Shown here: piece after piece, positions 35,600 to 48,969 of the stretch
Numbering within the stretch: the stretch's first letter is position 1
Layout: the number at the start of each line of letters is the position of its first letter
Notes under the pieces: model-generated
The model's database searches: none
What the model was told of the DNA's origin: nothing
What the model saw: the letters and a program-made list of their open reading frames with translations, nothing else
Position numbers and translations under genes: made by a program
NCBI RefSeq assembly: GCF_964204645.1
Contig: NC_134029.1
Coordinates: 22,338,450-22,402,449 of the forward strand
Length of the DNA stretch: 64,000 nucleotides
Origin: Tubulanus polymorphus
Lineage: Eukaryota > Nemertea > Palaeonemertea > Tubulaniformes > Tubulanidae
Direction of reading: 5' to 3'

Positions 35600-36540
35600 C
35601 CTCTTGAGCTTCGACGCTTCAAAGGAAAATATCCCTTGTCACGGAGCGAAAACACCTTTTGAAGTGAATATCTCGAGCTTAAGGCAATTCAGGCCGTTTC
35701 TTAACGATCGATTTAATTTGACCATAAGGCTGAATTTGACGGTTAACGCTTCGTACACACTACGTAACATGTACCACGCGTTGCCTCTCCATTACATAAA
35801 CACAACTAGTCAATTTATATCGGTGTCGCTGTATTGAATATCAATGATGAACTGTCTGGAAACTGCAATTGACCTCGGCCTTAATCTCTATTTATAGTGG
35901 TTTCGTCTGTTATTCTATGGTGACTGGACCGGCAATCCACTTTCCAAGTCCGATTCTATCTACCGCTCACTCTCTGAATCGTTGTTTCCATTGTCGACGC
36001 GGATTGGATTACGAGTTCCCTCGTCGATTGTCGTCAAAAACGACGGGTTAATAGGAACGACTAATATCCGCGTACACGCGGGTCTCTGATCAAATAATAG
36101 CTGACATTTCGAGTCGCTTTACCCGCGACGACGTGGAAATGGAAAGATCAAAATAAATTTCGCGTTTCATTTTGATGTCGCGCTACGGGTTTGATCGTAG
36201 ACACGAAAGCTATCGATTGATTTTTAGCCGCATTCCCCGGGGCTCGGGCATTCCGGTTTCTTTCTCAAAACCGGTGTGACGTACTTTTTCCGATTTCAAA
36301 GAATTTCAACGAGCCAGCGCCGAACGAGCTAGTATCTCTACATTTCTACCTACATTTTCGTCAATTCAGTTTCCTGGCGGTTTCAATCAATTTCAGAAAA
36401 TACGTCATCGGGAATGTGTATTATACGAAGATGTCGATAATCAGGGCACTGTCGACGTCGCGTCATTATTGAACTTCACAAGTCTTACATTGCGCGCGCG
36501 CGTTGTCGTCGGTGAAAACCTAATAACCGGTTTTTTTTAT
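35600..36540. promoter_or_regulatory. CpG-rich stretch, possible regulatory region
   Basis: Many CpG dinucleotides stand out from the AT-rich surroundings, including a GCGCGCGCG run near 36493. Several overlapping open frames arise from base composition, and none looks like a conserved protein. It could be a promoter or enhancer; only base composition supports this. Confidence 0.25.
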
Positions 36541-36719
36541 CGACATAATTTTTGCGCAAGGAGATGTCAGAGAGAAGAAATTAGATGCACATTAGTACCT
36601 GAATGTGTTATTACCGTCGACAGGGAATCAATAGTTATCAGCAAAGAAAAAGTAATGCATTTCAGCAGAGTGCTGTATCCACTGCATATTATACCCTTCC
36701 GCGACTAATTTCAGTTCAC

Positions 36720-36780
36720 CTGGAGAGAGGGAGAGAGAGAGGTGGAGGAGGGAGAGATGGAGGAGAAAGAGAGAGAGAGC
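36720..36780. repeat. Purine (GA-rich) tract
   Basis: An imperfect GA/GGA run of about 60 bp, purine-only apart from a few T residues. Confidence 0.9.
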
Positions 36781-38133
36781 TCTTTGCGATCGATTTTTCT
36801 CGTACAGTTCTTCTAGAAATTGTGCACTCCCTCTGGGTACCACGGTCAATAATAATCTCAGGGCCTCTTTTCTCGAGGGTTAGCTTTTTTCTAAAAAAAT
36901 TAAAAATCTAGCGACGCACCTAATGACTACTTCTATTCGTACAAGAATCTGGTCAAGTATTTCTGGTCTGGCTATAAGTGATCTTGATATAGTCTAATGA
37001 GTATTATATGAAGGATGGGTATAATGATGAGTGTGACTATGTAGAATTACTAACAGATTTATGCAAACCCAACAATTTCATCTCTAATTAATTTATCTTT
37101 AATATTCTTCCTTTCAATCAGGGAGTACCAGTATTTCTAGAAATATAACTGTTACATGCAAGGGGATCGAGCCTCAGTTCCAGACTACTTCTCAGTGCAG
37201 TATCACAGCACCACAGAGCGATGTGTCCTGTACTATCAAAAACTTTGAATTTTTTTCACTAACAGATACAATCTGAGCATCTGTTGGAAATAATCTGTGT
37301 ATATATTTGAGCTTTGTTCATCGGAGACCAGAGGCAGTAACAATAGTTCATAATCTACGTCATGTTGGGTTCGGGTTTTGAAAAAAAGATTGAGAAAAGT
37401 TTTTTTGTGAGTGCCACGTCGAGAACGCAGTGTAGACCGCAATGCTACTGGTGCTGCTGCTGCTGCGTTGGTTTTGTAATCAAACATGGATCCGATGCAC
37501 CCGCCATAAGCTATCGATCAATAAAACGTCGTTGGGTTACTGCATGCAGTCGGCTCTCTCTCAATGAACGGCGACGAGACTGACGACGACGTCACAACGC
37601 GACAGACACGCACACAACAACAACAACAACCATCTATTAAATCACATTTTCATGTTAATTCCATGTTTTAACGGATACACAATCTATCATTGTTACAAAT
37701 ACCATCGATTTTTCTCCGATTCATTGCATAATTTAGGTAGGTCGTCATTGTTACTACGTAGGAGATCTTAGATTTATATATAGAATTGCTTTAAATGGTA
37801 TTACATGATGAAGTGTATCGTCTATAAGTTTCTGATGTACGAATTCTGTATTTATCTATAAGTAAAATATCTATAAATAAGACTCATATCAAATGTTGAG
37901 ATTTCGCTTTATCTGTTTTTGAGTAGAAGGTTTCTGAATAGAAAGTTATTACCAAAACAAAATAAGATTTTTCCATTATTTTCCAAACATTGCACTTAGG
38001 ATATTTATTTCACCTATGCCATGGATACTTAGTGAACTCTTTCAGGGTCTTGTTTGGATGAAATGTGTCCTGATGATTTTTAAAGCCTATCTCAGGAGGC
38101 ATCTGATTAAATATTGATGTTTATTATTTTTAG

Positions 38134-38191
38134 GAGTGATTTTTGGACTAATGAAGAAATCACTGATGAGATCCTTTCTCTAAATCATCAA
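38134..38191 (+). CDS. Candidate internal coding exon of an unidentified gene
   Basis: A pyrimidine-rich TTATTTTTAG acceptor and a strong GTAAGT donor bracket 58 bp. One frame is open and ends in phase 0: SDFWTNEEITDEILSLNHQ after a single leading base. The composition is protein-like. No neighbouring exon could be joined, so it may be a real exon of a gene with very large introns or a chance match. Confidence 0.3.
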
Positions 38192-41100
38192 GTAAGTTTC
38201 GTATTGTAGTACTATTCTCTGTAGTATGTAAGTGTATATGTTTCCGTGACTATGAGAAAACTCCATCATTTTCCGAGGTGTGAACTATCCACCCTTGGGC
38301 CCAGTATTTCAATTAGCTGATGCTGTCTCGGGGCACCAATTTGACAGCAAATAAAAATCATTTGTGGAAGCTGGTAAATGATTTCCGCATTACGTGTTAT
38401 GGCAATGATGATCTTGATCTTTTGACCTTATCACTATCGTCGGCTAATGTCCATTAACGCAGTTCAATAGCAAGGTTTGTGTAATGACAGTCTTACCGGT
38501 AATGATACCATTACCAAAACATTTTCGAACTCTCATCGAGTCCAGCAGGGATTGTATCATGTTTGTCTTGCCTGTGATTAGGTTTTCTAGGAGTGATGGC
38601 TTTACGTACCCCTAAAAGATTCAGAAGTTTTGCTGTTTTGTCCCCACCAAATTAGGGCCTATGAAATTTCATGATTAATGATACATGCCTTTTTACCTCT
38701 AAAAAATATTTGGCCCCAGACACAACCCATACCGACCAAACAACTTTGTGCCTCTGGTAATTTTTGTCTCCTTATGGCTTAAAAAGTTTTTATTTAGGGT
38801 CAATAGTATTGTACCAAACCGATACAGGTATTCCTGTGCAGCTACTGCGGGTAATAAGAAAGATATTTCTTAGTCCTTTGATGGCTAATAACGTGCACTG
38901 TTACACGTACTGTGTCAGACATGATTTGCAGCACAATATCCGTTGATTTATTGGCGATCATTAACTTTATTAGTTCTGTCTGTCTCCGAAAACACAATAG
39001 GTATCCAGGGTTTTACCTGGCGTAGATATTGCTGTTGTGTCTGATCTATAAAACAGCAGTTGTCTCACAGTGTCTAGGATATTTTCTAGAAGATCGAATA
39101 GTTTCTTCATGAACTCTAAAACGGATTTCTAACTTCGGTTTTTGGGTTCGATTTTTGTTTGAATATGTCATTTGAAGAGAGTTTATCTGTAGGTGAATGT
39201 CACAATTGACAGCCATCCGACAGACAACAATACGACAGTCAAACAATATATGAAACCTCTCTATTAAATACATTTTGGTATAGAATATGAAATAAAAGGT
39301 GATAAGAATTTTCATAATTTTTCGCGACATAGTTATGTATTTTGTATATGAACACGTTGAACAGAAAGTTCTGTATGCCACTTATCCTTAGCCCGATTAG
39401 AAATTTGCTCCTTAATATTCAGTACCCAGTCTTATCTCTTGGAAGAAAGAACTATGTAGTTTCTTTTGCCGGTTTTGATTGGATTCTCTCTTCTTTTTGC
39501 GTTCATTTTGACCGGAATATGCTCTACTTATTGCGGAGTAGCATAATCTGTAAACCTGATTGAAGCGGCCGGTAGAGAATTTGTAATCCAGAATTGCTAT
39601 TTCTAAAACAGAGTGAGTTCAAACGAAACCTGGATAGATATAATGAAGTCATACGTCGAAGCAGCTTTGAATGTGAAAGTCGAATCTACCTTTAAAATCA
39701 TCGCTGACTGATCCGGACCCGGGGGAAAACAAAAATTGGCTTAGTCATCTGTGTCTCATGAATGTTTGATGATTAGCGGAATGTAACTTTTGAGATCTCT
39801 GCGCAACAAGGCAGAATATCAGTCGATTGCAGAAAAACCAACAATAAAGAGGGTAAGCATCGTCGATTTCGTTCGTCTTTGAAGTAAAAATCAACCGGCA
39901 ACCGTAGAAGAAAGATTAGTGGGATTTGTTGATTTTAACAACGGCGGAAAAATGTTAGCCGGTATTAAACAGGGATGGTGTATTATTATTGATGGGCTAA
40001 AGAAGCATCAAAAGACGTCGAGGATTATCAACCGAGTATCAACTATCAATCATTCATCATCAACTGGACCTGAAATGATGAAGTATTCTTATCTTCGAGT
40101 AAATCATTTTTTCGATTGATCGCATTTCTTTGCGGGTCAGTTCATGTATCGTTGTTGCCAATCATGGAATTAATTCTGCCTCGTCGCGAGGGAAATGCTC
40201 CTTCAGTAACGCGTCTAGAAACTTGCTCATCTTTTATTTAAACTTTTCTAATCGTATTTGGTCTGATTTAGATTAACCAAGTCGGCTAAGAATTTATGTT
40301 ATGAATTTTGATTTCATGTTCATGGTGATACAGAGAAACCGTATGGTTATCTCTTGAATATTGCGTAATAAGTACTGGAACCTATGAATTCAATGAATTG
40401 ACTAATTTGATGTAACAAGCCTAGAATGTCATCCGAAATGAGCACATTTTAGATAATTTTACCTGGATGCAATGCATTATTGATTATGATGAACAGATTT
40501 GCCAGGGGTGCGTTGAGGTTTGTTGTTAACAAGTTACCGCTATAGTACTATTTCGAGTAAAAGATTATTTCTTTATTTCGATAGCAAGAACCAGGTTTAT
40601 TCATCAACATCATTTTGCAGTGAGATACAAGCGACGATCATACAAGTATTTTTGGCTGGGGCGAAATTTGGAGCATTTTGAGCGATTATGATTATGGGCA
40701 GTGAGTGATTTTTCATGTGTGAACGCACTCTCTATATTTCACTAGGGTTTTAGGCTGAATTGCCTCTGTGAGATTGCAGATACATGTTAGTCCGGTATAC
40801 ATTAATACGGCTGCAGTGAGAATATTTTGCTAATTCGCTCTCGTGCTGTAGCCGGTAGTTCTTAGTATAAAAAGTGTTCATTGCTTGACGAGGCGTTATT
40901 AATTGTGTAAATTGAGCTGGTGAATCAATACTGATGTCTAAGCCAGATATATTAGATGTTAAACGTTCATCGATGTAGTAATATAATATTGATCGATTGC
41001 ATGATTGATAATAGATTCTCTAGAAGAGAAAGGCCGAAAATGTAATCAGCGCGCGGAAAGTTATTCCCCCTTATTAATAATTCTTCCTAGTTAGAATACT

Positions 41101-42250
41101 AAGCTGAAGCTCTAGAAAACACTGGAGTGTATCATGCATGATTTCCCCCAACCCAGTTTTAAGTTGTTGAAAACTGACGGTTTAGTGTTCTCAATGAATT
41201 TGGTCAATGTTTCAAAACTTTTTGGTCTCTTCATTGAGCTGTTGACATTCACGTCGATATTGCGTAAGACATTGCGAATTTCTACCTACAATTCATGAGA
41301 AAACCGGACAATATCTAAAACAAATTTTTGAAACGGTGTTAAATTTTCTTGATTTTTTCTGGGCAAAACCCTGACCTTGATGCTAATGTTCTGGGATAAG
41401 ATATGACTCCAGAATCACATAAAAATTTTGGAATGAACAAACAACTCAGGAGTCCACAAAAACTGTTGTTGGAACAGTTGTATTCTGATCTGGCTGCCTT
41501 CCCAAATTTGCTCAACCACTCAAACCACGATCAATTTTATCTTTTCATTTGCTTTGTCGAAATATCTGTCTTTTTTGAATGAAATCAAACTTTTGCTCGT
41601 TCGTTTTTGCTAATCATTCACCGATGCTGTTAGTTAAAATAAATTGATCGGATCTCGAGTGAAATTGATGATAGTTTTCCGTCTTAACGAAGTTTAGTTT
41701 TGAAATAATTGAAAGCGATCGTGTGTTGAGGCGGCGGCAGCAGCAGCGTGCACCTGACATGGCGGGACACGTTCCAAATCATCATCAAACGAGAGACTAA
41801 AACCGCATCGGCTGATCGATCAAACGGTTTTTTCCGGTCATCGGTCGTCGCGTCGGATTTATTCGTCGGATAGGGATGTAAAAAAAGAGCAGGGCTTCGC
41901 GTTCAGCGATGGCGATGTCATCACGGTGTATACACAGACGCAGTCGTCTCGGCGGTAAAAATAGCCTACGTGATTAGCGTGAATTACAATCAGCGAGCGC
42001 GCCCGGAGAGTTCACGAGCGCTGGGAAAAATTAGATGAGCGATGATGTCTCTTATGTTTCCTTAAAAGGCAGCCGTTCTCGTAGAACGATGTCGTCTTTC
42101 GGCGGTTTTATTTTCGATGACAAGAACGAAGCAGGTGCAATGAAAATAATGCAGGGAATAAAAAAACTATTTGATTTAGCGCGAAATTGACGATAGAAGG
42201 AAATCTGAAAGATAGAAACTGACGCTTGTTAAAAAGGTTTAAGGTCTCGT
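38192..42250. other. No gene seen
   Basis: Short open frames are scattered without domain signal. Near 40690-40765 there is a fragment resembling the GATCACA MITE family. 41700-42060 is CpG-rich. Nothing else can be supported. Confidence 0.4.
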
Positions 42251-42599
42251 CAGTCGCGATTACACGGAGATGATTTGGCGGAGAGTCAAACTGGCCCGGC
42301 TCGGACCTGAGTTCAATTTGGCCCGTGTCTAGTAAGAAAACGTGTTCACGTTTGAAATACTCCCTTGTTACTAAAATGGTATCCAAACGCTGCTGTGGCA
42401 AGTGAAGTGCGTCACTTGCAGAACCAGTAAGCATTCACTTGCAATAATTTGACCCATTCTAAAATTTGGCTCGGGCCTGGTCAGGTTTTGGCCAAACAGG
42501 AACAGACTCAGTTGACGTGGAATGTGAATGGGTGGCCTGGCCTAATCTGGCACTAACCAAATTTGGCCCAGGTCAAAAACGCTTGTGTGATCATTGCTT
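42251..42599. mobile_element. MITE, longest copy of the GATCACA family
   Basis: The left end AGTCGCGATTACACGGAG and the reverse complement of the right end, AAGCAATGATCACACAAGCG, are imperfect terminal inverted repeats. Inside are several TTTGGCCCG or TGGCCCGG motifs and the CTGTGGCAAGTGAAG block shared with copies at 9765-9975 and 52850-53095. It is non-coding. Confidence 0.6.
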
Positions 42600-43710
42600 T
42601 TGTGTGGAATTAAATCTACGTAACGAAATTGGAAACGGAACGTGAGTTAGAAAAATGAATCTCTTCAACTGAAAGTGAGCGATTTCCAGTTTGTCGCCGG
42701 AGCAATCCATCACGCCCGTCTGGGGTAAGGTTAACCCGGAAAACATCATGAAAATAGTCGATGGAAAAATCAGATGTTCGCAATAATGGCATCATTCACA
42801 TCAGCAACTTGGAAGATGGAGATAAACGAGCGCGGGTTTCACGTTGACGCTGTATCTTTTCCCGGCCTCTATTTCCCCGTTGGCACCTATTTTCAATTTG
42901 GAAAATGAAGCTTTATCTCAGATGACTACGAGTCGTAAATCAACTTTATGATTTTTGTCGGCTAATCTTCTCCCATTGTGGGTTTACATAGAAATATGAC
43001 TGTGTCGGAAAAAATCCACTGTAATCCTTTAGAGGCAAATTGTTTTCAAAATTTGAATTTGAAATCAAATCTCCGAATAAGGATTTATTTCGATGTGAAT
43101 TTGAATTTTTTCTTGTAAATTCCATATATGGAAAAGTGCGGATTTTCTTCAGCTTAGGAATCTTTTTAGATATGATTCCTGACAAAAACCTAAACTCGAA
43201 TTGCGCTTTGAGTTTGGTTTACTTTCATGTTACATCATGTTTCATCTTTATTACTGGAATCTTCATAAATGAAAGAGATCACGCTTCTTGGTATTCTGCA
43301 GCTTGGGAATCTATTCTAAATACTATTTCTGATACAAAATCACACTTAGGTGCCATTTAGTTAATATCAACATTAGACGCCCGACAACGACGCCCGAGGC
43401 TAATGAAATAAAGCTCTTGTATCCTGAATAAACAGGAGGCTGAAAATCAATCGACGGCCTAAAAATAATCATCCGTTCTACGGAGAGGAGTGTTTCGGGT
43501 AAATCTGGAATGAAAAACGATTTTTTCCGGATGACACAACAAGTCAATTTATCGGCGATCAGCGCGTCGGTAGCATCAACGACGGTTGCTACTGGTGACA
43601 TTGAGAAAAACATGGAAAAGGTGTATAAAGTTTAAATGATGATTTGTATGCAGACGACGAGGTTACCGTTAAGTGAATTAAAATACAGTTCGTGTCGGGA
43701 TAAAACTTAC

Positions 43711-43785
43711 AATGTCTTCCAAATGTTGATTTATGGCTTCTCCTTCTATTGACCTCATAACAGATTCTAGACGTTGAAATATCAT
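43711..43785 (-). CDS. Candidate first or internal coding exon, minus strand
   Basis: From an ATG (43785-43783) an open frame, MIFQRLESVMRSIEGEAINQ and five more residues, runs to a consensus GTAAGT donor (GT at 43710-43709). Its helix-like composition looks real. A second protein-like stretch (ATVVDATDALIADKLTCC) lies at about 43520-43585 on the same strand but does not join in frame at the obvious acceptor. Protein unidentified. Confidence 0.22.
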
Positions 43786-44627
43786 CGGAAAGCAAAAATA
43801 TATCTTTCGAACTTCATAGTGTTTACATGAATCATAGTCATTTATGTTAGTCAGTTCAAGTGAATATCGGAATTCTGTTTATTAGGGTTATCTGCACGTT
43901 TGTTCGACAGAAAACCCTTATTGTTATTCTTGTGATTTTGTATTTCTTATTTTTTTTCATGAAACTCAAATTTGACAACTAATCATTAAATACACGCTTT
44001 ATGAACGCTGTGAAAAATGAAGCGGAGTTATGCACTTTTTTAGAATTTTCTGAAGTTTTTCAAAATATTTTCCATCAAATATTTTGACTCTGATTCAATT
44101 GATTGTCTCGCCAGAGAAATCGATTCAACTTTTTGTCCCGCAATAGGACCTGATTCGATCCTCTGAGAGGACCCAATGCCAGGATTCCCTTCAGTTTGAC
44201 TGTGAAGGCTGTTGCTCGGCAGAAAACCCGTTATCGCTGCCTCCGCTATATCTGATGCGATGTAACTGTGTATAGAAATGTATACGTGTTTTAGCGCAAG
44301 GTTAAGAATTCAAATCGAATCACCGGTGTTGTGTTTCCCCCTTCGCGAGAGAATCTCCATGGCAATAAATCGACCTCGGGTATTTCATCATTCTTACTCT
44401 TAAAAACTACCTGATTGATCAAGAGCTTAAATAACTACTGATTACAGTCAGAAAACAACGTCAAAAACTGAGCACAAAAATTGATCAGCTTGTTCCATTC
44501 AATTACCCTGCAATAATAGCAGCAAATGTACTATTGATCGCAAAATTATTTGTTTTTTTTTCTATTGTGTCAGCGAATGCCACTTGTGATTTTGAAACGG
44601 CATTTGAAGAAAGTTACTGCATGTATT

Positions 44628-44726
44628 CTGAAACCAGAAAAATATAAAGTCTGAATATGTTTCCTTGAGCTTTTTCTAGTAGTTTATTCGACGTTTGGAC
44701 TTTATCCTAATAGTCATCTTCAGAAA
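44628..44726 (+). repeat. Single-arm copy of the 63.3-kb fold-back element
   Basis: TTTCCTTGAGCTTTTTCTAG, then TAGTTTATTCGACGTTTGGA, then TAATAGTCATCTTCAGAAAT follow the left arm and loop of the inverted repeat at 63313-63495. The complementary arm is absent. Confidence 0.65.
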
Positions 44727-45289
44727 TACCGAGGTATGCAGATGATGTTTTTATTAAGGTCGTATCTGAACTGGATATTTTATGGGGTATAGTCCTATCT
44801 GAACTGAAGACGTCGTTTGGATTCGGATTACATCGTCAGTTCACTGGTGCTACCCGGTAGCGTCAGTCATGTTTTACGAGCGCTCATTAAAATTTCTTGT
44901 CGTCGTCACCTTGAAAAAACATAAATAATGTAATCAAACATCGTTACGTCACAGGAAATCCTGTTTCTCTCGTTGAAGATTTATGAAATTTTAACCACAC
45001 AAATATAGGAAGTAAAATGTGAAATATGGGAAATTATATTACAAGAAAATGATTGTGTTTGATGCGATAAATTTTGTTAATCGCGCTAGAATTGACAGTG
45101 AAATGTCTTTATCGATGATTTCAGTTGTAGTTGGAAAGACTTGTTTGCATAACTGATAAAATCAGGAACAACACTTATAGAGTCCAAGATGTGAAAAATA
45201 TGAAATGATTTGACTACCAGTTTTAAAAAGACCCATCAGGGGTATCGTCAATTACATTCTGTATTCACTAGCCACATTCATACTATCGC

Positions 45290-45430
45290 AAGTAAGTTCG
45301 TTCTCATTTGGCCTGTACCTGGGACGCACCAATTTAGAACTGACTTTTCATTGGTGTGAATGCTACGTCTATTCTAGATTGGAATAGACTAAATTTGTAA
45401 CTAGTCTAGATAACGTAGTGTGTACGCGGC
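45290..45430. mobile_element. Fragment of the GAACGGAC repeat family
   Basis: GTTCTCATTTGGCC, CCAATTTAGAAC and GGAATAGACTAAATTTG resemble parts of the elements at 50440-50665 and 59975-60310. It is degenerate. Confidence 0.35.
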
Positions 45431-47496
45431 TAATGAAGCAACTAAATCGGAAATTGTTACGAGTAAATTAAGGGGTTTGTTATAAGAAGGCTGTACTGTA
45501 TATACATCATTGACGGAACCCCTTTTGGAACGCGGCAATGGCGTCATTTACTACAATCTTCCGAGACGACGACAACGGCTAGACGAAAATGAAAATGTGT
45601 ACGGAATTTATGACGGCTTTTTATTGCCGGTTATCAGACATTTCTCATGGGTATTCACCCCTAGAATTACGCCACATTAACGTCCATTGACGCAACAACT
45701 TCGGCTTCTCGATCATTACCAACAATGAATAGCGTATAGTCAAACTGTTTATTACGAGCTGCAGCTAGTTCCATACTTGATATATATTCAACTCCTTCTT
45801 ATCATTTGTGACAATTAGGACCATATTTGCTCGATCTTGAGAATATTCTTACATATTTCATCAGTTTTCATCATAATATTCCACTAGCAGTATCTAACAG
45901 ACTAATTGGCTTAAGTTCGGTATGTTCAACATGTTCAAATGGCCTTGGGTGCGCAGCATGAAACCTGAAACTGACTTTCAGTCATTGCCAGTCATTTTAT
46001 GACGTTTCGTCACTGTGACCAGCAACGGAAACGAGTGTTTCACGTTTCACATTCGGAAAAGCGTTTACATTTCATATTTCAATTTCAGGAAATGCATCGT
46101 TAGTAAATACGAGTTTGAAAAAGTGATGATATGATTCAACGTGTATACGTCGGGCGTTATAGGAAAACACTTGTGTTATTGTGTAGACCCGGGTTGTATT
46201 ATCGTCTATCTCATATCGGGCTATTAGCGAATGAATGAATGAGTGTAAACTGAATTTTTCGTCGATGATGTTTTAATGGGTTTTTTTTTTACGTCATTTA
46301 TTGACGGTATCAGATTTCTGATGGTTATGATTTCAAGCGCGTATACATTTACACTAGTCTATACAGCCGGTTGATTCTCATACGCAACCTTGTCTGATTA
46401 TCAGGTCTTCTAGTTCAGCGGTTTCTACATTTTCACCTTCGTTCTTGTGTCTTGTTTTAATTATTTTAAGTAGACATTTTTTTCCGTACGTGGAACTCAT
46501 TTGGCAATTGGGAGAGACTCTTCGGGAGGTGGACGCTCCCAAATTTTCGGGGGTTTGTAATGGATATCGAATCAAAATAAATCGAACGAAATCCTCCAAT
46601 CAAATGAATAACAGGGTCAGTCCCTATTTTAAGATCGAAGGACCTATTTGAGTATGAAAATAAAACAATTAAGCGGTTTCAATAGATACTAATGAATAAT
46701 TCTAGTCAAATTGACTCATTGTTACGAGTCGTTTTCATTCTTCAATTTGCGGAGAAATGTTAACTTCTCCCGGTCATCGCTGTTACTATGGAAACTGGGC
46801 CTTTCTTTCGACTTGTTGCTTACTACTTTTATCGCCATCGCTCTCTACTCCGCCGCAGAGTGTAGTATGCTAAAAGTGCGTTATCAAAGTCTGGCGGTGA
46901 AAAAAAAAATTAGCGCGTTACGCAATCAGAGCGCGAGAGGTTGAAAGGCCCCAATTACAGTTGATTGCAGCGTTGTCATAAATGGCTCGTCGGAGAGAAA
47001 CGGGCGAGAAATTTGCACTCGTACGATGTGTCAAAATAACCTGATTTGCGAACACGGAAATCTCTCCGAAATGTCACGGAACTGTCTTCGTATCAGATGG
47101 CGATGTCTTTCGTTCGTATTAAAGATTTATACGAGAACCGTCCTCGCCGATGTCCGTACAGACAGTTTCGCCAAAAAAAAAAAACGACGTTCACTTCGCT
47201 TTGGTATTCTAATGAATAATGCTATTTGATGTAATGTCATTTCTGGGTTTTATTTCATTAAAGAAGAACTGGTTCAGTAAAGTCGTCGCCGGCTGTATTT
47301 CAATTAGATAGCGATTTCGCTCATTTTTCAATTCCGTGCTCGAAATCAATTCGATGCGGTGGCTTTGGGAATTTTCTGTCACATTTGTCGGATAAATCTG
47401 TGCCGCTTGGGTTTCTTCATTTGAAATCGATCGCGATGTTGAAATCGTTCTCGAGGTCGGCTGCGGCATCTTCAAATCTCTCACGCTTCGCTAGAC

Positions 47497-47499
<3 letters not shown>
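45431..47499. other. No gene seen
   Basis: Open frames at 46378-46599 and 47209-47484 on the minus strand have protein-like composition but no homology or firm splice context. I leave them uncalled. Confidence 0.35.

Positions 47500-47567
<68 letters not shown>
47500..47567. repeat. (TA)34 microsatellite
   Basis: An uninterrupted TA run of 68 bp, almost the same length as the one at 29596. Confidence 0.98.
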
Positions 47568-47572
<5 letters not shown>

Positions 47573-48356
47573 GCAAGTGGTATTATTGATGTGTTTTGAT
47601 TTTCAATTTAGAATCCATTTGCGTTAGAAAATTGTTATTTATAGCTCAGTGGTATATTCTGCATGATGAATAAAGTAGGAAAGTTGAACAAGTCAACCAG
47701 TTCGAAATTGCAACTTTTTCATCAAAATATCAGATTTGTTCTGCTTTAAATTTGTTTAGTTTTTAACTGTTTTCATGCTAAATTTACCCGTAATTTTCAT
47801 TACATCTCTTTGTTCCGCACAATGTTCATCCCATACTTTGTTATAACACTAGTATGATGACTACAAGGATGTAGATGAAATGTCAAATAAATTAAAGCTC
47901 ATGGAAAAATTTCGGACTTCTTTCGTTGTGTGGTATTACAACACGGACTCAGCATTTCACCAATTGTTAATGAATATTTCTGATTACTTTTGAGTCTAAG
48001 ATCTGATGAATGCGGTAATTTTTTCTGATCGATGGAGCCTTAATTAGTCGCAGTACTCGATTGCAGACTGCTAGACAAACATCACCTTACAATGTACGAG
48101 AGAGTAAGTGTCTGTACCCGGTATATACGAGAAAAGCATAGATTTAATGTAAGTGAAAATCGATATTCGCGACGACGTTAGCCATTAATCGGATGTGTGA
48201 TGCAATTTCTACGATCAATCGTTGACCCACGTATCACCACTACTTCAGTTTATTGCGTGTCTTGATCTGATACTTTATAATCTGTATACAGTAATTATGA
48301 AACCAATGTTCATCGCGCTCTTGGTATTATTGATGTAATGATAGTCTCTATCTCTG

Positions 48357-48465
48357 ACTAGTGCATCTCTAGTCAGTATCACTGACTACTATATCACTAG
48401 TCAGTATCGCTAACTAGTACATCTCTTGTCAGTATCACTGACTACTATATCACTAACTATTACGT
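48357..48465. repeat. Two-copy tandem repeat, about 56-bp unit
   Basis: Two units share CATCTCT(A/T)GTCAGTATCA followed by CTGACTACTATATCACTA. Each unit also contains shorter CACTAGTCAGTATC-like subrepeats. Confidence 0.8.
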
Positions 48466-48744
48466 CACTTTTAGATAATATCACACAATTCTTCACTCTA
48501 TGCTGTTTACTTTCTTCAACTAGTCTTTCAGCGCTCCAACTGAGAAAACTGATATCTTATCGGATTGTGGATAGCGAAGAGCGACTTTCTTTCGACACAA
48601 TAACATAATTCCCAAATCATCTCAACTATACACGGAATCAATACTTATACAAATAATGAATCACCATGATACATAATTCCGATATCAACGTGATAGTTTT
48701 TCTACTCGTCAATATTTTTGTATATCGGTTCATTTAGCATGTAA

Positions 48745-48969
48745 CTATCCCTTGAGATGTCTCTTATTCGAGTAATCTGTTGTGCAATCTTTGCAATTTT
48801 CTGCTGCGGCTGTAAATGTTTGCCGGTCTGATAAATAATGTTGTTTGTTTGAAAATTTATCGCGGTCTTTGATCAAATTCGTTCGGTTCAAAGCGAGTTC
48901 ATGTTTGCCAGTGTCTGAGATGTATCCGTCGGTTGCATGGGTCAAATTATTGGAGTGTCTCATCTTCAA
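48745..48969 (-). CDS. Candidate terminal exon, minus strand, unidentified
   Basis: A TTTTGTGTCCAG acceptor opens into about 74 hydrophilic codons (LKMRHSNNLTHATDGYISDT to a TAG at 48747-48745). The composition is protein-like, but no upstream exon or family was recognised. Chance is a serious alternative. Confidence 0.2.
   Translation of the reverse strand: MKMRHSNNLTHATDGYISDTGKHELALNRTNLIKDRDKFSNKQHYLSDRQTFTAAAENCKDCTTDYSNKRHLKG

Noticed and set aside
37442-37573. Plus-strand 43-codon frame starting MLLVLLLLRWFC, like a signal peptide
   Set aside because: The leucine run comes from a CTG-repeat tract. No donor or downstream exon was found and the rest does not resemble a secreted peptide.
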